This document shows positions 13,325-19,837 of a stretch of 24,724 bases of DNA, in pieces. Origin of the DNA: a bacterium (GTDB lineage Bacteria > JAUVQV01 > DATDCY01); NCBI GenBank assembly GCA_036524115.1, contig DATDCY010000117.1, positions 1-24,724 of the forward strand, read 5' to 3'. Numbering within the stretch: position 1 is the stretch's first letter; the number at the start of each line of letters is the position of its first letter. The notes below the pieces were generated by a model. The model saw only the letters and a program-made list of their open reading frames with translations, did no database searches and had not been told where the DNA came from. Both the position numbers and the translations under genes were made by a program.

Positions 13325-13362
13325 CGCCCCCTATGGCGCGGCTTGCGCCGCTGTCACCCCGA
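13325..13362 (+). repeat. REP-like dispersed palindrome, copy C
   Basis: CGCCCCCTATGGC, the stem GCGGC-TTGC-GCCGC (13338-13351), then TGTCACCCC. It matches copy A at 4241 in stem, trailing TGTCACCCC and C-run. It lies directly after the stop codon of the cytochrome fusion and before the convergent CheW gene, so it may also work as a two-way transcription end. Confidence 0.6.
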
Positions 13363-13394
13363 AGGAAGGCAACGCTTGTCCCTCGAGACCGCCC

Positions 13395-13910
13395 TCAGGC
13401 GCGGCCAGAGCCTTCGCAAACACCCTCGGCCCCCGCGCCCTGTACGGTCGCCAATTCTTCGCCCGAGAAGACCCGGTCCGCGTCGAGGATGATCAGGAAG
13501 TGCTCGTCGCGCTTGCCCATTCCGCGTATGAAATCGGCTTGGATGCTCGCCCCGAGGCGCGGCGGGGGCTCGATCTGCCCAGGCTCCAGATCGACCACCT
13601 CCTGCACCGAGTCGACGAGCGCGCCCAGCAGCGTGCGCCCGCCGCCGATCGCCACCTCCGCAATGATGATGCAGGCGTTCAGGGTGCGCTCGGCCGCGAC
13701 CATGCCGAACTTGAGCCTCAGGTCCACCACGGGCACCACGCTGCCGCGCAGGTTGATCACCCCGCGCATGAACTCCGGCATCCGTGGCACCCGGGTGATC
13801 TGGGTGTAGTCCAGCACTTCCCGCACCTGGGAGATCTCCAGCGCAAAGACCTCCTCGCCCAGCCGAAAGGTCAGGTACTGCTCAGTCGCCTCCACCGCCG
13901 TCGATGCCAT
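13395..13910 (-). CDS. cheW: Chemotaxis coupling protein CheW
   Basis: A 171-residue CheW-domain protein that links receptors to the kinase CheA. It begins EQYLTFRLGEEVFALEISQVREVLDY and has the core MRGVINLRGSVVPVVDLRLKFGM, then LGALVDSVQEVVDLEPGQIEPPPRLG and FIRGMGKRDEHFLIILDADRVFS. The motif NLRG...PVVDLR and the end ILDADR.FS are diagnostic. It lies 11 bp downstream of the MCP gene on the same strand, an evident receptor-coupler pair. No cheA, cheR or cheB is in the window, so it must plug into a kinase encoded elsewhere. Confidence 0.95.
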   Translation of the reverse strand: MASTAVEATEQYLTFRLGEEVFALEISQVREVLDYTQITRVPRMPEFMRGVINLRGSVVPVVDLRLKFGMVAAERTLNACIIIAEVAIGGGRTLLGALVDSVQEVVDLEPGQIEPPPRLGASIQADFIRGMGKRDEHFLIILDADRVFSGEELATVQGAGAEGVCEGSGRA

Positions 13911-13921
13911 CGCCCGGCTCC

Positions 13922-15667
13922 CTAGTGCCTCTCGAACTCGGCGTCTTCGGCGTCCTTGCCGGCGCGGCCCATGTCCAGCGCCACGCCGCTGGTGCCCGCC
14001 CCCCCCGCAGCCGTCCTCGGCGCGCCCGTCGCCGTCGCCGCCGTCGCCGCCGGCGCATGGCGCAACGCCGCCCGCTGCATCGTCGGCACGGCTTTGGTAC
14101 CCAGGTGCGCCACTCGCGTCTTCTTGAACGAGGGCGTCGCCTCCGCCGTGCCCTGCCTTGAACCGTCCACCGTGAAGAACGCTATGATCGACTGAAGCTC
14201 CTGCGCCTGGCTGGAGAGCTCCTGGGCCGTCGAGCTCATCTCCTCAGCCGCGCCCGCGTTCTGCTGCACCACTTCGTCGAGGCGCTGGATCGCCTTGTTC
14301 ACCTGCCCGGCGCCTTCGTTCTGCTCCCTGCTCGAGCCGTTGATCTCAAGCACCAGCTCGGCCGTGCGCTGAATGTCGGGCACCAGCTTGGCCAACATCG
14401 TCCCCGCCTGCTCGGCAACCTGCACGCTCGTGCCCGAGAGCTTGCTGATCTCGCCCGCAGCCGCCTGGGCGCGCTCCGCCAGCTTGCGCACCTCACTCGC
14501 CACCACCGCGAAGCCTCGTCCGTGCTCTCCCGCCCGAGCCGCCTCGATCGCCGCGTTCAAGGCCAGGAGGTTCGTCTGCCGCGCGATCTCCTCGATGATC
14601 GTGATCTTGCCGGCGATCTCCTTCATCGCCGCCACGGTCTCCGCGACCGCCTTGCCGCCCTCGCGCGCGTCCTCGGCCGCCTTCTGCGCGATCTTTTCGG
14701 TCTGCTGCGCGTTGTCCGCGTTCTGCTGGATGTTCGCGACCATCTGCTCCATCGAGGCCGAGACCTCTTCCACCGACCCCGCCTGCTCGCTCGAGCCCCG
14801 GCTCATTTCCTCGGCGCTCGAGCGCAGTTCCTGTGAACCCGTCGCCACACTGTCGGAGGCCCGCTTCACGTCGCTCACGACATCGGTCAACTTCTTGATC
14901 ATCGTTGACATGGACGCCAGCATCATGCCGGTCTCGTCCCCGCCGGAGGCGGCGACGCTGACGGTCAAGTCCCCGTCCGCGAGAAGCCCGGCAACCCGCA
15001 TCCCCTCGCTCACCGGTCTCGTAATGCTCTTGGTGATGATCACGCTGATGGCCAGGCCGGCAAGAAGCGTAATGGCGATGAGAATGAACATCGACACCTT
15101 GTTCCGCTGCGCCCGAACCATCGTTCTATTGAGCCGATCTTCGCCGTCCTTCTGCTGATAGGCTATTTGCTGTTCGAATGCCTTCACCGTGGCGGCCCCG
15201 AACGGGGTCGTTGTCTGCGCACGCCACTCTTTCGCCTCTTCGATCCTGCCTTCCCCGTAGAGTTGAAACCACTTCGGCCGCGCCTGGATGTACTTGCCGT
15301 AGGCATCTCTCAGCTCGCCCAGCGCTTTCTTCTCATCCGCGGTCATCGCCTTCTGTTCGTACGCTTTCAGATTTTCTTCGATGACCTTGTACCAGGTCCC
15401 CTCATCGGCGACGATCTTCGCCCGGGCCTCCGGCGTTCCGACCATGAATTGCGGGAAGCCGTAGCGCAACTGCCAGAGGGCATTCTGCGCCGCCGAAAGG
15501 TGGACCGCTGCCTGCACGTTGTCTCGATACAGATCGGTGTATTCCTTCGAGTAGTCTACGGTATTCCTCAGGCTGACCAACCCCACGATCACTATCAAGA
15601 ACAGAACGACCCCGAACCCCGCCGTCAACCTCCATCCAATCTTCAGGTTCTTGAGCATGGTCCGCAT
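13922..15667 (-). CDS. Methyl-accepting chemotaxis protein with four-helix-bundle sensor
   Basis: A 581-residue receptor. Helix one (about 12-33) and helix two (about 192-213) enclose a 155-residue all-helical periplasmic domain of the 4HB_MCP type ([16 protein letters not shown] to [10 protein letters not shown]). A HAMP domain (about 214-268, [20 protein letters not shown]) and a cytoplasmic signalling hairpin follow, with tip [32 protein letters not shown] (about 374-405). The tail after residue 530 is Ala/Thr-rich with no CheR-binding pentapeptide. The ATG at 15667 has GGAGAGGCGGGGGG before it. A promoter (TTGTGT-N17-TATATC) lies at 15714-15742. It is co-transcribed with cheW. The ligand is unknown. 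Confidence 0.95.
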   Translation of the reverse strand: MRTMLKNLKIGWRLTAGFGVVLFLIVIVGLVSLRNTVDYSKEYTDLYRDNVQAAVHLSAAQNALWQLRYGFPQFMVGTPEARAKIVADEGTWYKVIEENLKAYEQKAMTADEKKALGELRDAYGKYIQARPKWFQLYGEGRIEEAKEWRAQTTTPFGAATVKAFEQQIAYQQKDGEDRLNRTMVRAQRNKVSMFILIAITLLAGLAISVIITKSITRPVSEGMRVAGLLADGDLTVSVAASGGDETGMMLASMSTMIKKLTDVVSDVKRASDSVATGSQELRSSAEEMSRGSSEQAGSVEEVSASMEQMVANIQQNADNAQQTEKIAQKAAEDAREGGKAVAETVAAMKEIAGKITIIEEIARQTNLLALNAAIEAARAGEHGRGFAVVASEVRKLAERAQAAAGEISKLSGTSVQVAEQAGTMLAKLVPDIQRTAELVLEINGSSREQNEGAGQVNKAIQRLDEVVQQNAGAAEEMSSTAQELSSQAQELQSIIAFFTVDGSRQGTAEATPSFKKTRVAHLGTKAVPTMQRAALRHAPAATAATATGAPRTAAGGAGTSGVALDMGRAGKDAEDAEFERH

Positions 15668-15713
15668 CCCCCCGCCTCTCCCAATGGCCCCAGCGCGACC
15701 AACCTTAAGACCT

Positions 15714-15742
15714 GATATAAGGCAGGGCGATGCTCTACACAA
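15714..15742 (-). promoter_or_regulatory. Sigma-70-type promoter of the MCP-cheW operon
   Basis: On the minus strand TTGTGT (15737-15742) is followed after 17 nt by TATATC (15714-15719). The predicted start is near 15707, giving a leader of about 40 nt. If this is the main promoter, the 130-bp repeats at 15829-16049 lie upstream of it and are not part of the mRNA leader. Confidence 0.5.
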
Positions 15743-15828
15743 CCCAATTTTGTCAGGTTGCGCCTTCTGTAGACGGTGCGCCGGTTGCCCGTTTCCCCCC
15801 TCGTCGGCTGCCCGGGCCGGATGGGTCG

Positions 15829-16049
15829 TTCGAGCCGGGCCTGCGCGAGCGCCATTTCGCGTCCTGGCAAGGCAGCCCGGGCTGCCCCGTCACAGGCTGC
15901 ACTGGCCGATGGGGCGCGGAACTTTTCTTCCTAAAGGGGCAGCCGGTGCCGAATGCTGTTCGAGCCGGGCCTGCGGGAGCGCCATTTCGCGTCCTGGCAA
16001 GGCCACCCGGGCAATACGGGAATACGCTGCACTGGCCGATGGGGCGCGG
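15829..16049. repeat. Two-copy direct repeat, 130-bp period, in a 500-bp gene-free stretch
   Basis: Copy one is 15829-15919 and copy two 15959-16049, each 91 bp and offset by exactly 130 bp. The ends are nearly identical: TTCGAGCCGGGCCTGCG, then GAGCGCCATTTCGCG and TCCTGGCAAGGC at one end, and GCTGCACTGGCC then GATGGGGCGCGG at the other. The centres differ (15875-15895 against 16005-16025). Copy one contains the perfect palindrome GGCAGCCCGGGCTGCC (15871-15886). Nested short palindromes suggest a folded RNA or a protein-binding DNA element. It sits between the MCP gene and the hemerythrin gene, both on minus. No convincing gene is seen in 15668-16170; the open frames here are out of step between copies. 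Confidence 0.65.
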
Positions 16050-16083
16050 TATTTTTCGGCCTGACAAGAAAGCGGAGATGGGC

Positions 16084-16112
16084 GTGCGGAGGCGGGCTGG
16101 TGCCCGCCGCAC
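16084..16112 (-). terminator. Strong hairpin after the DUF438-hemerythrin gene
   Basis: GGCGGGC-TGGT-GCCCGCC (16091-16108), with outer GTGC/GCAC arms, lies about 60 bp after the stop codon of the minus-strand gene. There is no T-run, so it is terminator-like only. Confidence 0.4.
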
Positions 16113-16170
16113 AAACAGCCCTCTCCGCGACGCAGTCAGGGCGGAAAAGGCCCGCGCCAGCGGCTAGTGC

Positions 16171-17589
16171 TTACTTGTCCCAGTCCAGCAGTCTGCGTTC
16201 GCCGTCGAGGGCGCGGATGCCGGTGACATCCTGGCTGACCTCGAGACAGCCCTTGTACGCCCCAGCCGCGTCGCGCACCGCGAAGTAGCGGATGTGCAGG
16301 AAGCGCCCGCGCATCTGGATCCAGAACTCCGCGGTGTCCTTGTGGCCGGCCTTGAACTCCGAGAGGATCCGCTCGACGGTCGCCACGCTCTTGGGCGGGT
16401 GGCAGTTCTGCACGCGCCGGCCGATGACCCCCGGCGAGCGCGGGAAGATCCGCTCCGGCGTCGCGGAGTAGTAGAGCACCTCGTCGTTCTCGTTGACGAA
16501 CGAGAGGTCCACCGGCAGGTGCGTCAGCATCAGGTTGAGCTGCTCGGCGGTCAGCGACCCGGTGTCGAGGCTGATGCTCCCGGCGTGCCGCGCCAGGTAC
16601 TCCGCGGGCGCACCCGTCCCAGCCGCATGCCAGGGCTGCTCGGGCGTAAGGCCCCAGGCGAAGCCGATCTCGCCCTCGCCGGCGGCGACCTTGCCCCACT
16701 CCTCCTCGCTGAGCAGCTCGAGGGCCATCGGGAAGAGGATGTGCTCCTCCTTGTAGACCATGTCGCGCACCTGGGCCGCGACGAACTTCAGCCGGTCGGC
16801 GGGGAGCTTCTTCTCCGCGGCGGCCACCCGCGCGTCCTTGAGCAGGATGCGGATGTCGTCGTGCACCGCCCACATCACCTTGCTCGGCCCGGCGACGCCC
16901 TTGGCCTCGAGCACCGGGAAGAGCTGGTTCTCCTTGCGCAGGTAGTGGCGGTCGACCTCGGCGAGGCGCCCGAGCAGCTCCGAGACGCGCGCGGTCTCGG
17001 CGTTGGGGTCGGCGATCGCCTCGAGAGCGGCGGCGATGCGCTCCACCTCGCGGTTCTCGCGCATGAGCGTGTGCACGGGGTGCCCCGCCGGCAGGCCGGG
17101 GACCGCCTTCTGGTCGAGCGACTCCTTGAAGACCTCGACGTGCACGGAGCAGAGGCGCTTGACCTCGTCCTCGGGAAGCCCCTCCTTCATGAGGGACTGC
17201 TCCATCCTGCCGATCTCCCAGGGGGCGACGTCCTTGATCAGCTCGCGAAAGCGCTCCTTGGCGGCGCCGACGTCCCCGCCGTCGTGCAGCTGGCGGATGA
17301 TGCCCTTGAGCGTCTCCTGGCGGGCGTCGGCCGTCTCGCGCTCCCCCGCGACGCCCGGGCGGGCGCCGGTGCGCCGCTCGATCTCGTCCGCGAGCGCCGC
17401 GAGCAGCTCGGGCAGCTTGGCGCCGCCCATGACCGCGGCCTTGGAGAGGGTCGCGAAGCGTCCGACGGTCTTCCACATCAGGGGGTTGTCCAGCGCCTTG
17501 AAGTGCGGGTTGTAGGCGATCAGGAACTCCTTCATGAACGGGTAGGCGGCGAGGAAGTCCTTGAGTTTCGTGTCCGGCCCGAGCACCAT
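16171..17589 (-). CDS. DUF1858-DUF438-hemerythrin-PAS protein
   Basis: A 472-residue soluble protein with four domains in order. DUF1858 spans about 1-65 (KLKDFLAAYPFMKEFLIAYNP), DUF438 about 88-160 (ETLKGIIRQLHDGGDVGAAKERF, PWEIGRMEQSLMKEGLPEDEVKRL), a hemerythrin-like bundle about 168-300, and a PAS domain 345-460 (VDLSFVNENDEVLYYS, VIGRRVQNCHPPKS, QDVTGIRAL). Candidate di-iron ligands are His170, His173, His215, Glu220, His243 and His283. This architecture is known in anaerobes and is linked to oxygen or NO binding and signalling; the PAS segment with a CHPP motif is common in this family. No signal peptide is seen. GGAGGGG precedes the ATG at 17589. A class II FNR-type promoter lies directly upstream, supporting a role in oxygen or NO response. 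Confidence 0.9.
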   Translation of the reverse strand: MVLGPDTKLKDFLAAYPFMKEFLIAYNPHFKALDNPLMWKTVGRFATLSKAAVMGGAKLPELLAALADEIERRTGARPGVAGERETADARQETLKGIIRQLHDGGDVGAAKERFRELIKDVAPWEIGRMEQSLMKEGLPEDEVKRLCSVHVEVFKESLDQKAVPGLPAGHPVHTLMRENREVERIAAALEAIADPNAETARVSELLGRLAEVDRHYLRKENQLFPVLEAKGVAGPSKVMWAVHDDIRILLKDARVAAAEKKLPADRLKFVAAQVRDMVYKEEHILFPMALELLSEEEWGKVAAGEGEIGFAWGLTPEQPWHAAGTGAPAEYLARHAGSISLDTGSLTAEQLNLMLTHLPVDLSFVNENDEVLYYSATPERIFPRSPGVIGRRVQNCHPPKSVATVERILSEFKAGHKDTAEFWIQMRGRFLHIRYFAVRDAAGAYKGCLEVSQDVTGIRALDGERRLLDWDK

Positions 17590-17618
17590 CTGCGTCCCCT
17601 CCCTGGGTGGTTGCCTCC

Positions 17619-17660
17619 AAGATAGGTCTGGCCGGCGCGCCGCGCATTGACTCGCGTCAA
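17619..17660 (-). promoter_or_regulatory. FNR/CRP-family site and class II promoter of the DUF438-hemerythrin gene
   Basis: TTGAC-TCGC-GTCAA (17647-17660) is a perfect palindrome followed on the minus strand after exactly 22 nt by TATCTT (17619-17624), so the site is centred at -41.5. It is the third such arrangement in the window. The start codon is at 17589, about 23 nt after the predicted transcription start. Confidence 0.75.
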
Positions 17661-17675
17661 GTCGCGACATACCAT
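17647..17675 (+). promoter_or_regulatory. Divergent promoter of the DUF362 gene overlapping the FNR-type site
   Basis: On the plus strand TTGACT (17647-17652) is followed after exactly 17 nt by TACCAT (17670-17675). The -35 box is the left half of the FNR-type palindrome, so a regulator bound there should block this promoter while activating the minus-strand one. Transcription would start near 17682, directly at the in-frame GTG at 17683, which implies a leaderless mRNA. Confidence 0.45.
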
Positions 17676-18981
17676 GCGCCGCGTGAAGAAGAGTGTCGTC
17701 GCGATCCTCCGCACCTCCCCGGCCACGGTCCTGGAGGACTACCACCGGCTGATGAACCTCGCCGGCTACCGGGACGTCATCGCCCGGGAAGCCGACACCG
17801 CCCTCAAGATCAACATCAGCTGGCACTTCTTCTACCCGGGCAGCTCCACGACGCCCTGGCAGCTCGACGGGGTGATCCGCGCCATGAAGCGCGACGGCTA
17901 CGACCCGGCGCTGATCCACGCCTGCCACAACCGCACCGTCGTCATCGACGCGCATCTCGGCGAGCGCGAGAACAAGCAGCTCGCGGTCGTCGAGAACCAC
18001 GGGCTGCGCAACATCCACCTCTACGAAGGCGACGTGGCGTGGGTCAACGTCCGCGACGCCGTCGGGGACCTCGCCGACAAGTTCCTCTGCCTCAACCAGG
18101 TCTACCCGCAGGGGTTCATGATCCCGAAGCGCTTCATCGGCGAGAACATCATCCACCTGCCGACGGTGAAGACGCACGTCTTCACGACGACCACCGGCGC
18201 GATGAAGAACGCCTTCGGCGGGCTGCTCAACGAGCACCGGCACTGGACGCACCCGGTGATCCACGAGACGCTCGTCGACCTGCTGATGATCCAGAAGAAG
18301 ATCCACCGCGGCATCTTCGCGGTGATGGACGGGACCTTCGCCGGCGACGGGCCCGGCCCGCGCTGCATGGTGCCGCATGTCAAGAACGTGCTGCTGGCCT
18401 CGGCCGACCAGGTGGCGATCGACGCGGTGGCGGCCAAGCTCATGGGCTTCGAGCCGCTGCGCGACCTGAAGTTCGTGCGCCTCGCCCACGAGGCGGGCCT
18501 CGGCTGCGGCGACCCGCGCGAGATCCAGATCGTCGGCGACGCGGACGCGGCGCGCGAGAACTGGCACTTCGTCGGCCCCTTCGAGAAGATGACCTTTGCC
18601 AGCCGCATGCAGCACAAGATCTACTGGGGGCCGCTCAAGCGCCCGGTCGAGTGGTCGCTCAAGACGTTCCTGGCGCCCTGGGCCTACGCGGCGAGCGTCG
18701 TCTACCACGACTCCTTCTGGTACCCGACGCACCAGCGGCGCGTGCACGACATCCTGCACAGCGACTGGGGACGGCTCTTCCACCACTGGGAGCAGAAGCA
18801 GCTCCCGCCCGCCGACCTGGCGACGCCCGGCTGGGCCGACCCGGGGCCGGATCCGGCCGAGCTGCGCCCCGAGGGGCTGCGCCTGTTCCGCCAGTCGCTC
18901 GGCATCCTCGGCACCTGCCTGCGGGAGGCGCCCGAAATCTCCGCGCGCCGCCGGCGAAAGGCTGCAGCCGCGCGAGGCTGA
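17674..18981 (+). CDS. DUF362 domain-containing protein
   Basis: A 435-residue protein of the DUF362 family (MRRVKKSVVAILRTSP start). Family-typical stretches are ALKINISWHFFYPGSSTTPWQLDGVIRAM (about 43-71), VNVRDAVGDLADKFLCLNQVYPQGFMIPKRF, NIIHLPTVKTHVFTTTTGAMKNAFGGLL (about 167-194) and FAVMDGTFAGDGPGPRCM with ADQVAIDAVAAKLMGF (about 228-265). Some DUF362 proteins carry ferredoxin domains, but here there is no 4Fe-4S cluster motif; the last 110 residues are a family-specific tail ending in basic residues. The biochemical function is not established. The ATG at 17674 lacks a ribosome-binding site. A promoter fit suggests the GTG at 17683, three codons later, as a leaderless start. The stop codon overlaps an extended -10 box for the next gene. 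Confidence 0.85.
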   Translation: MRRVKKSVVAILRTSPATVLEDYHRLMNLAGYRDVIAREADTALKINISWHFFYPGSSTTPWQLDGVIRAMKRDGYDPALIHACHNRTVVIDAHLGERENKQLAVVENHGLRNIHLYEGDVAWVNVRDAVGDLADKFLCLNQVYPQGFMIPKRFIGENIIHLPTVKTHVFTTTTGAMKNAFGGLLNEHRHWTHPVIHETLVDLLMIQKKIHRGIFAVMDGTFAGDGPGPRCMVPHVKNVLLASADQVAIDAVAAKLMGFEPLRDLKFVRLAHEAGLGCGDPREIQIVGDADAARENWHFVGPFEKMTFASRMQHKIYWGPLKRPVEWSLKTFLAPWAYAASVVYHDSFWYPTHQRRVHDILHSDWGRLFHHWEQKQLPPADLATPGWADPGPDPAELRPEGLRLFRQSLGILGTCLREAPEISARRRRKAAAARG

Positions 18982-19006
18982 TATAATCCGTTCCCGGAAT
19001 TCCGGG
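18979..19006 (+). promoter_or_regulatory. Extended -10 promoter with a perfect palindrome at the start site
   Basis: TGATATAAT (18979-18987) is a consensus extended -10 box (TG-N-TATAAT) whose TGA is the stop codon of the DUF362 gene. The predicted transcription start, about 18994, falls in the palindrome CCCGGAATTCCGGG (18993-19006), which could be an operator or a 5' hairpin. AGGAGG (19017-19022) then sits eight bases before the GTG at 19031. Confidence 0.6.
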
Positions 19007-19030
19007 GGAACATCGCAGGAGGCACGGACC

Positions 19031-19822
19031 GTGGCGCATGACCCGACCGCCGCCGAGACCGCGTGGATCGACGCCTCCTCCGATCCCGCCAAGGCCGCGC
19101 GCTTCGTGCAGATCGGCGCCGCCTTCAACCTCCTCGACGTCGGGCTGCTGGCGCCGCTGCTGGCCGGGCCGTGCTCCTACGGCTCGCAGTCCGTCCTCGA
19201 GGAGCTACGCGGTGCGGCCGCCGTCACGGCATACTTCACCGAGAAGTTCGACGCCCTGCGCGGCGCCGGCGCCGAGCACCTCGTGACCGCGGAGCTGGCC
19301 GCCGACCCCGGCGGACGCCCCTGCACGCTGCTGCGCCAGCGCGCCAGCGCCTACGGCCGCCCCGGCCTCGGCACGATCGCCGGCTACCACCGGATCTCCC
19401 TGACGCCGGACGGCCGGATCGCCCAGCTCTTCCTCGTGACGTCGGTGCCGCCGCCCGGCGAGTGCCGCGGCGCGGGGTTCTTCCCCGGTCTCACGGAGGA
19501 GCAGGTGCGCCAGGCGCGCGAGCACGAGGGCGAGCGCATCCCGCTGAGCCGCGAGGTGACGATCACCCTGTTCGCGATGCCGCGGGTGAGTGCCTGCGAC
19601 GAGATGGCGCGGGACCTCCAGGCGCTGGCGCCCGACTTCGCGCCGGCGCGGTTCCGCCTGGTCACGCCGAAGGACCGCGAGGCCTGCATCGAGCACGGCG
19701 TGACCGGCTTCCCGACGCTGCTGGTGACCTGGCGCGGCGCGACCGTGCGCGTGCTGGACGGGTACCACAGCAACGAGCGCGTGCGGGCGGCCCTCGCCGA
19801 TCTGTTCCAGGCGCCGGAGTGA
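19031..19822 (+). CDS. NTF2-like / thioredoxin-fold fusion protein
   Basis: A 263-residue protein with no signal peptide. Residues about 20-140 resemble the NTF2-like/SnoaL fold (AARFVQIGAAFNLLDVGLLAPLLAG, then AAAVTAYFTEKFDALRG, then GTIAGYHRISLTPDGRIAQLFLVTS). Residues about 176-260 resemble a thioredoxin fold: a strand VTITLFAMPRVSACDEMARDLQAL, then ARFRLVTPKDREACIEHGVTGFPTLLVTWRGATVRVLDGYHS. The GFPTL segment carries the cis-Pro (Pro228), but the active site has only one cysteine (Cys189) with no CxxC. It may be a binding or monothiol protein. The start is a GTG with AGGAGG eight bases before it. It has its own promoter inside the end of DUF362, and converges with the next kinase gene. 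Confidence 0.7.
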   Translation: MAHDPTAAETAWIDASSDPAKAARFVQIGAAFNLLDVGLLAPLLAGPCSYGSQSVLEELRGAAAVTAYFTEKFDALRGAGAEHLVTAELAADPGGRPCTLLRQRASAYGRPGLGTIAGYHRISLTPDGRIAQLFLVTSVPPPGECRGAGFFPGLTEEQVRQAREHEGERIPLSREVTITLFAMPRVSACDEMARDLQALAPDFAPARFRLVTPKDREACIEHGVTGFPTLLVTWRGATVRVLDGYHSNERVRAALADLFQAPE

Positions 19823-19837
19823 CGCCGGAGCCGCGCC

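Noticed and set aside
13325-13362. Copy C palindrome as an ordinary Rho-independent terminator
   Set aside because: It has no T-run and shares its flanks with the two copies near 4.3 kb, so a dispersed repeat explains it better, although it may also stop transcription.
15730-16167. Open frames across the repeat region as small genes
   Set aside because: They exist on both strands, read the repeats in different frames, lack ribosome-binding sites and look like low-complexity translations of repeat DNA.
15668-16170. The 130-bp repeat as a tandem c-di-GMP (GEMM) or cobalamin riboswitch upstream of the MCP gene
   Set aside because: The minus strand lacks the GEMM core (GGCAAACC, GGTAGG) and cobalamin box, and a good promoter lies between the repeats and the MCP gene.
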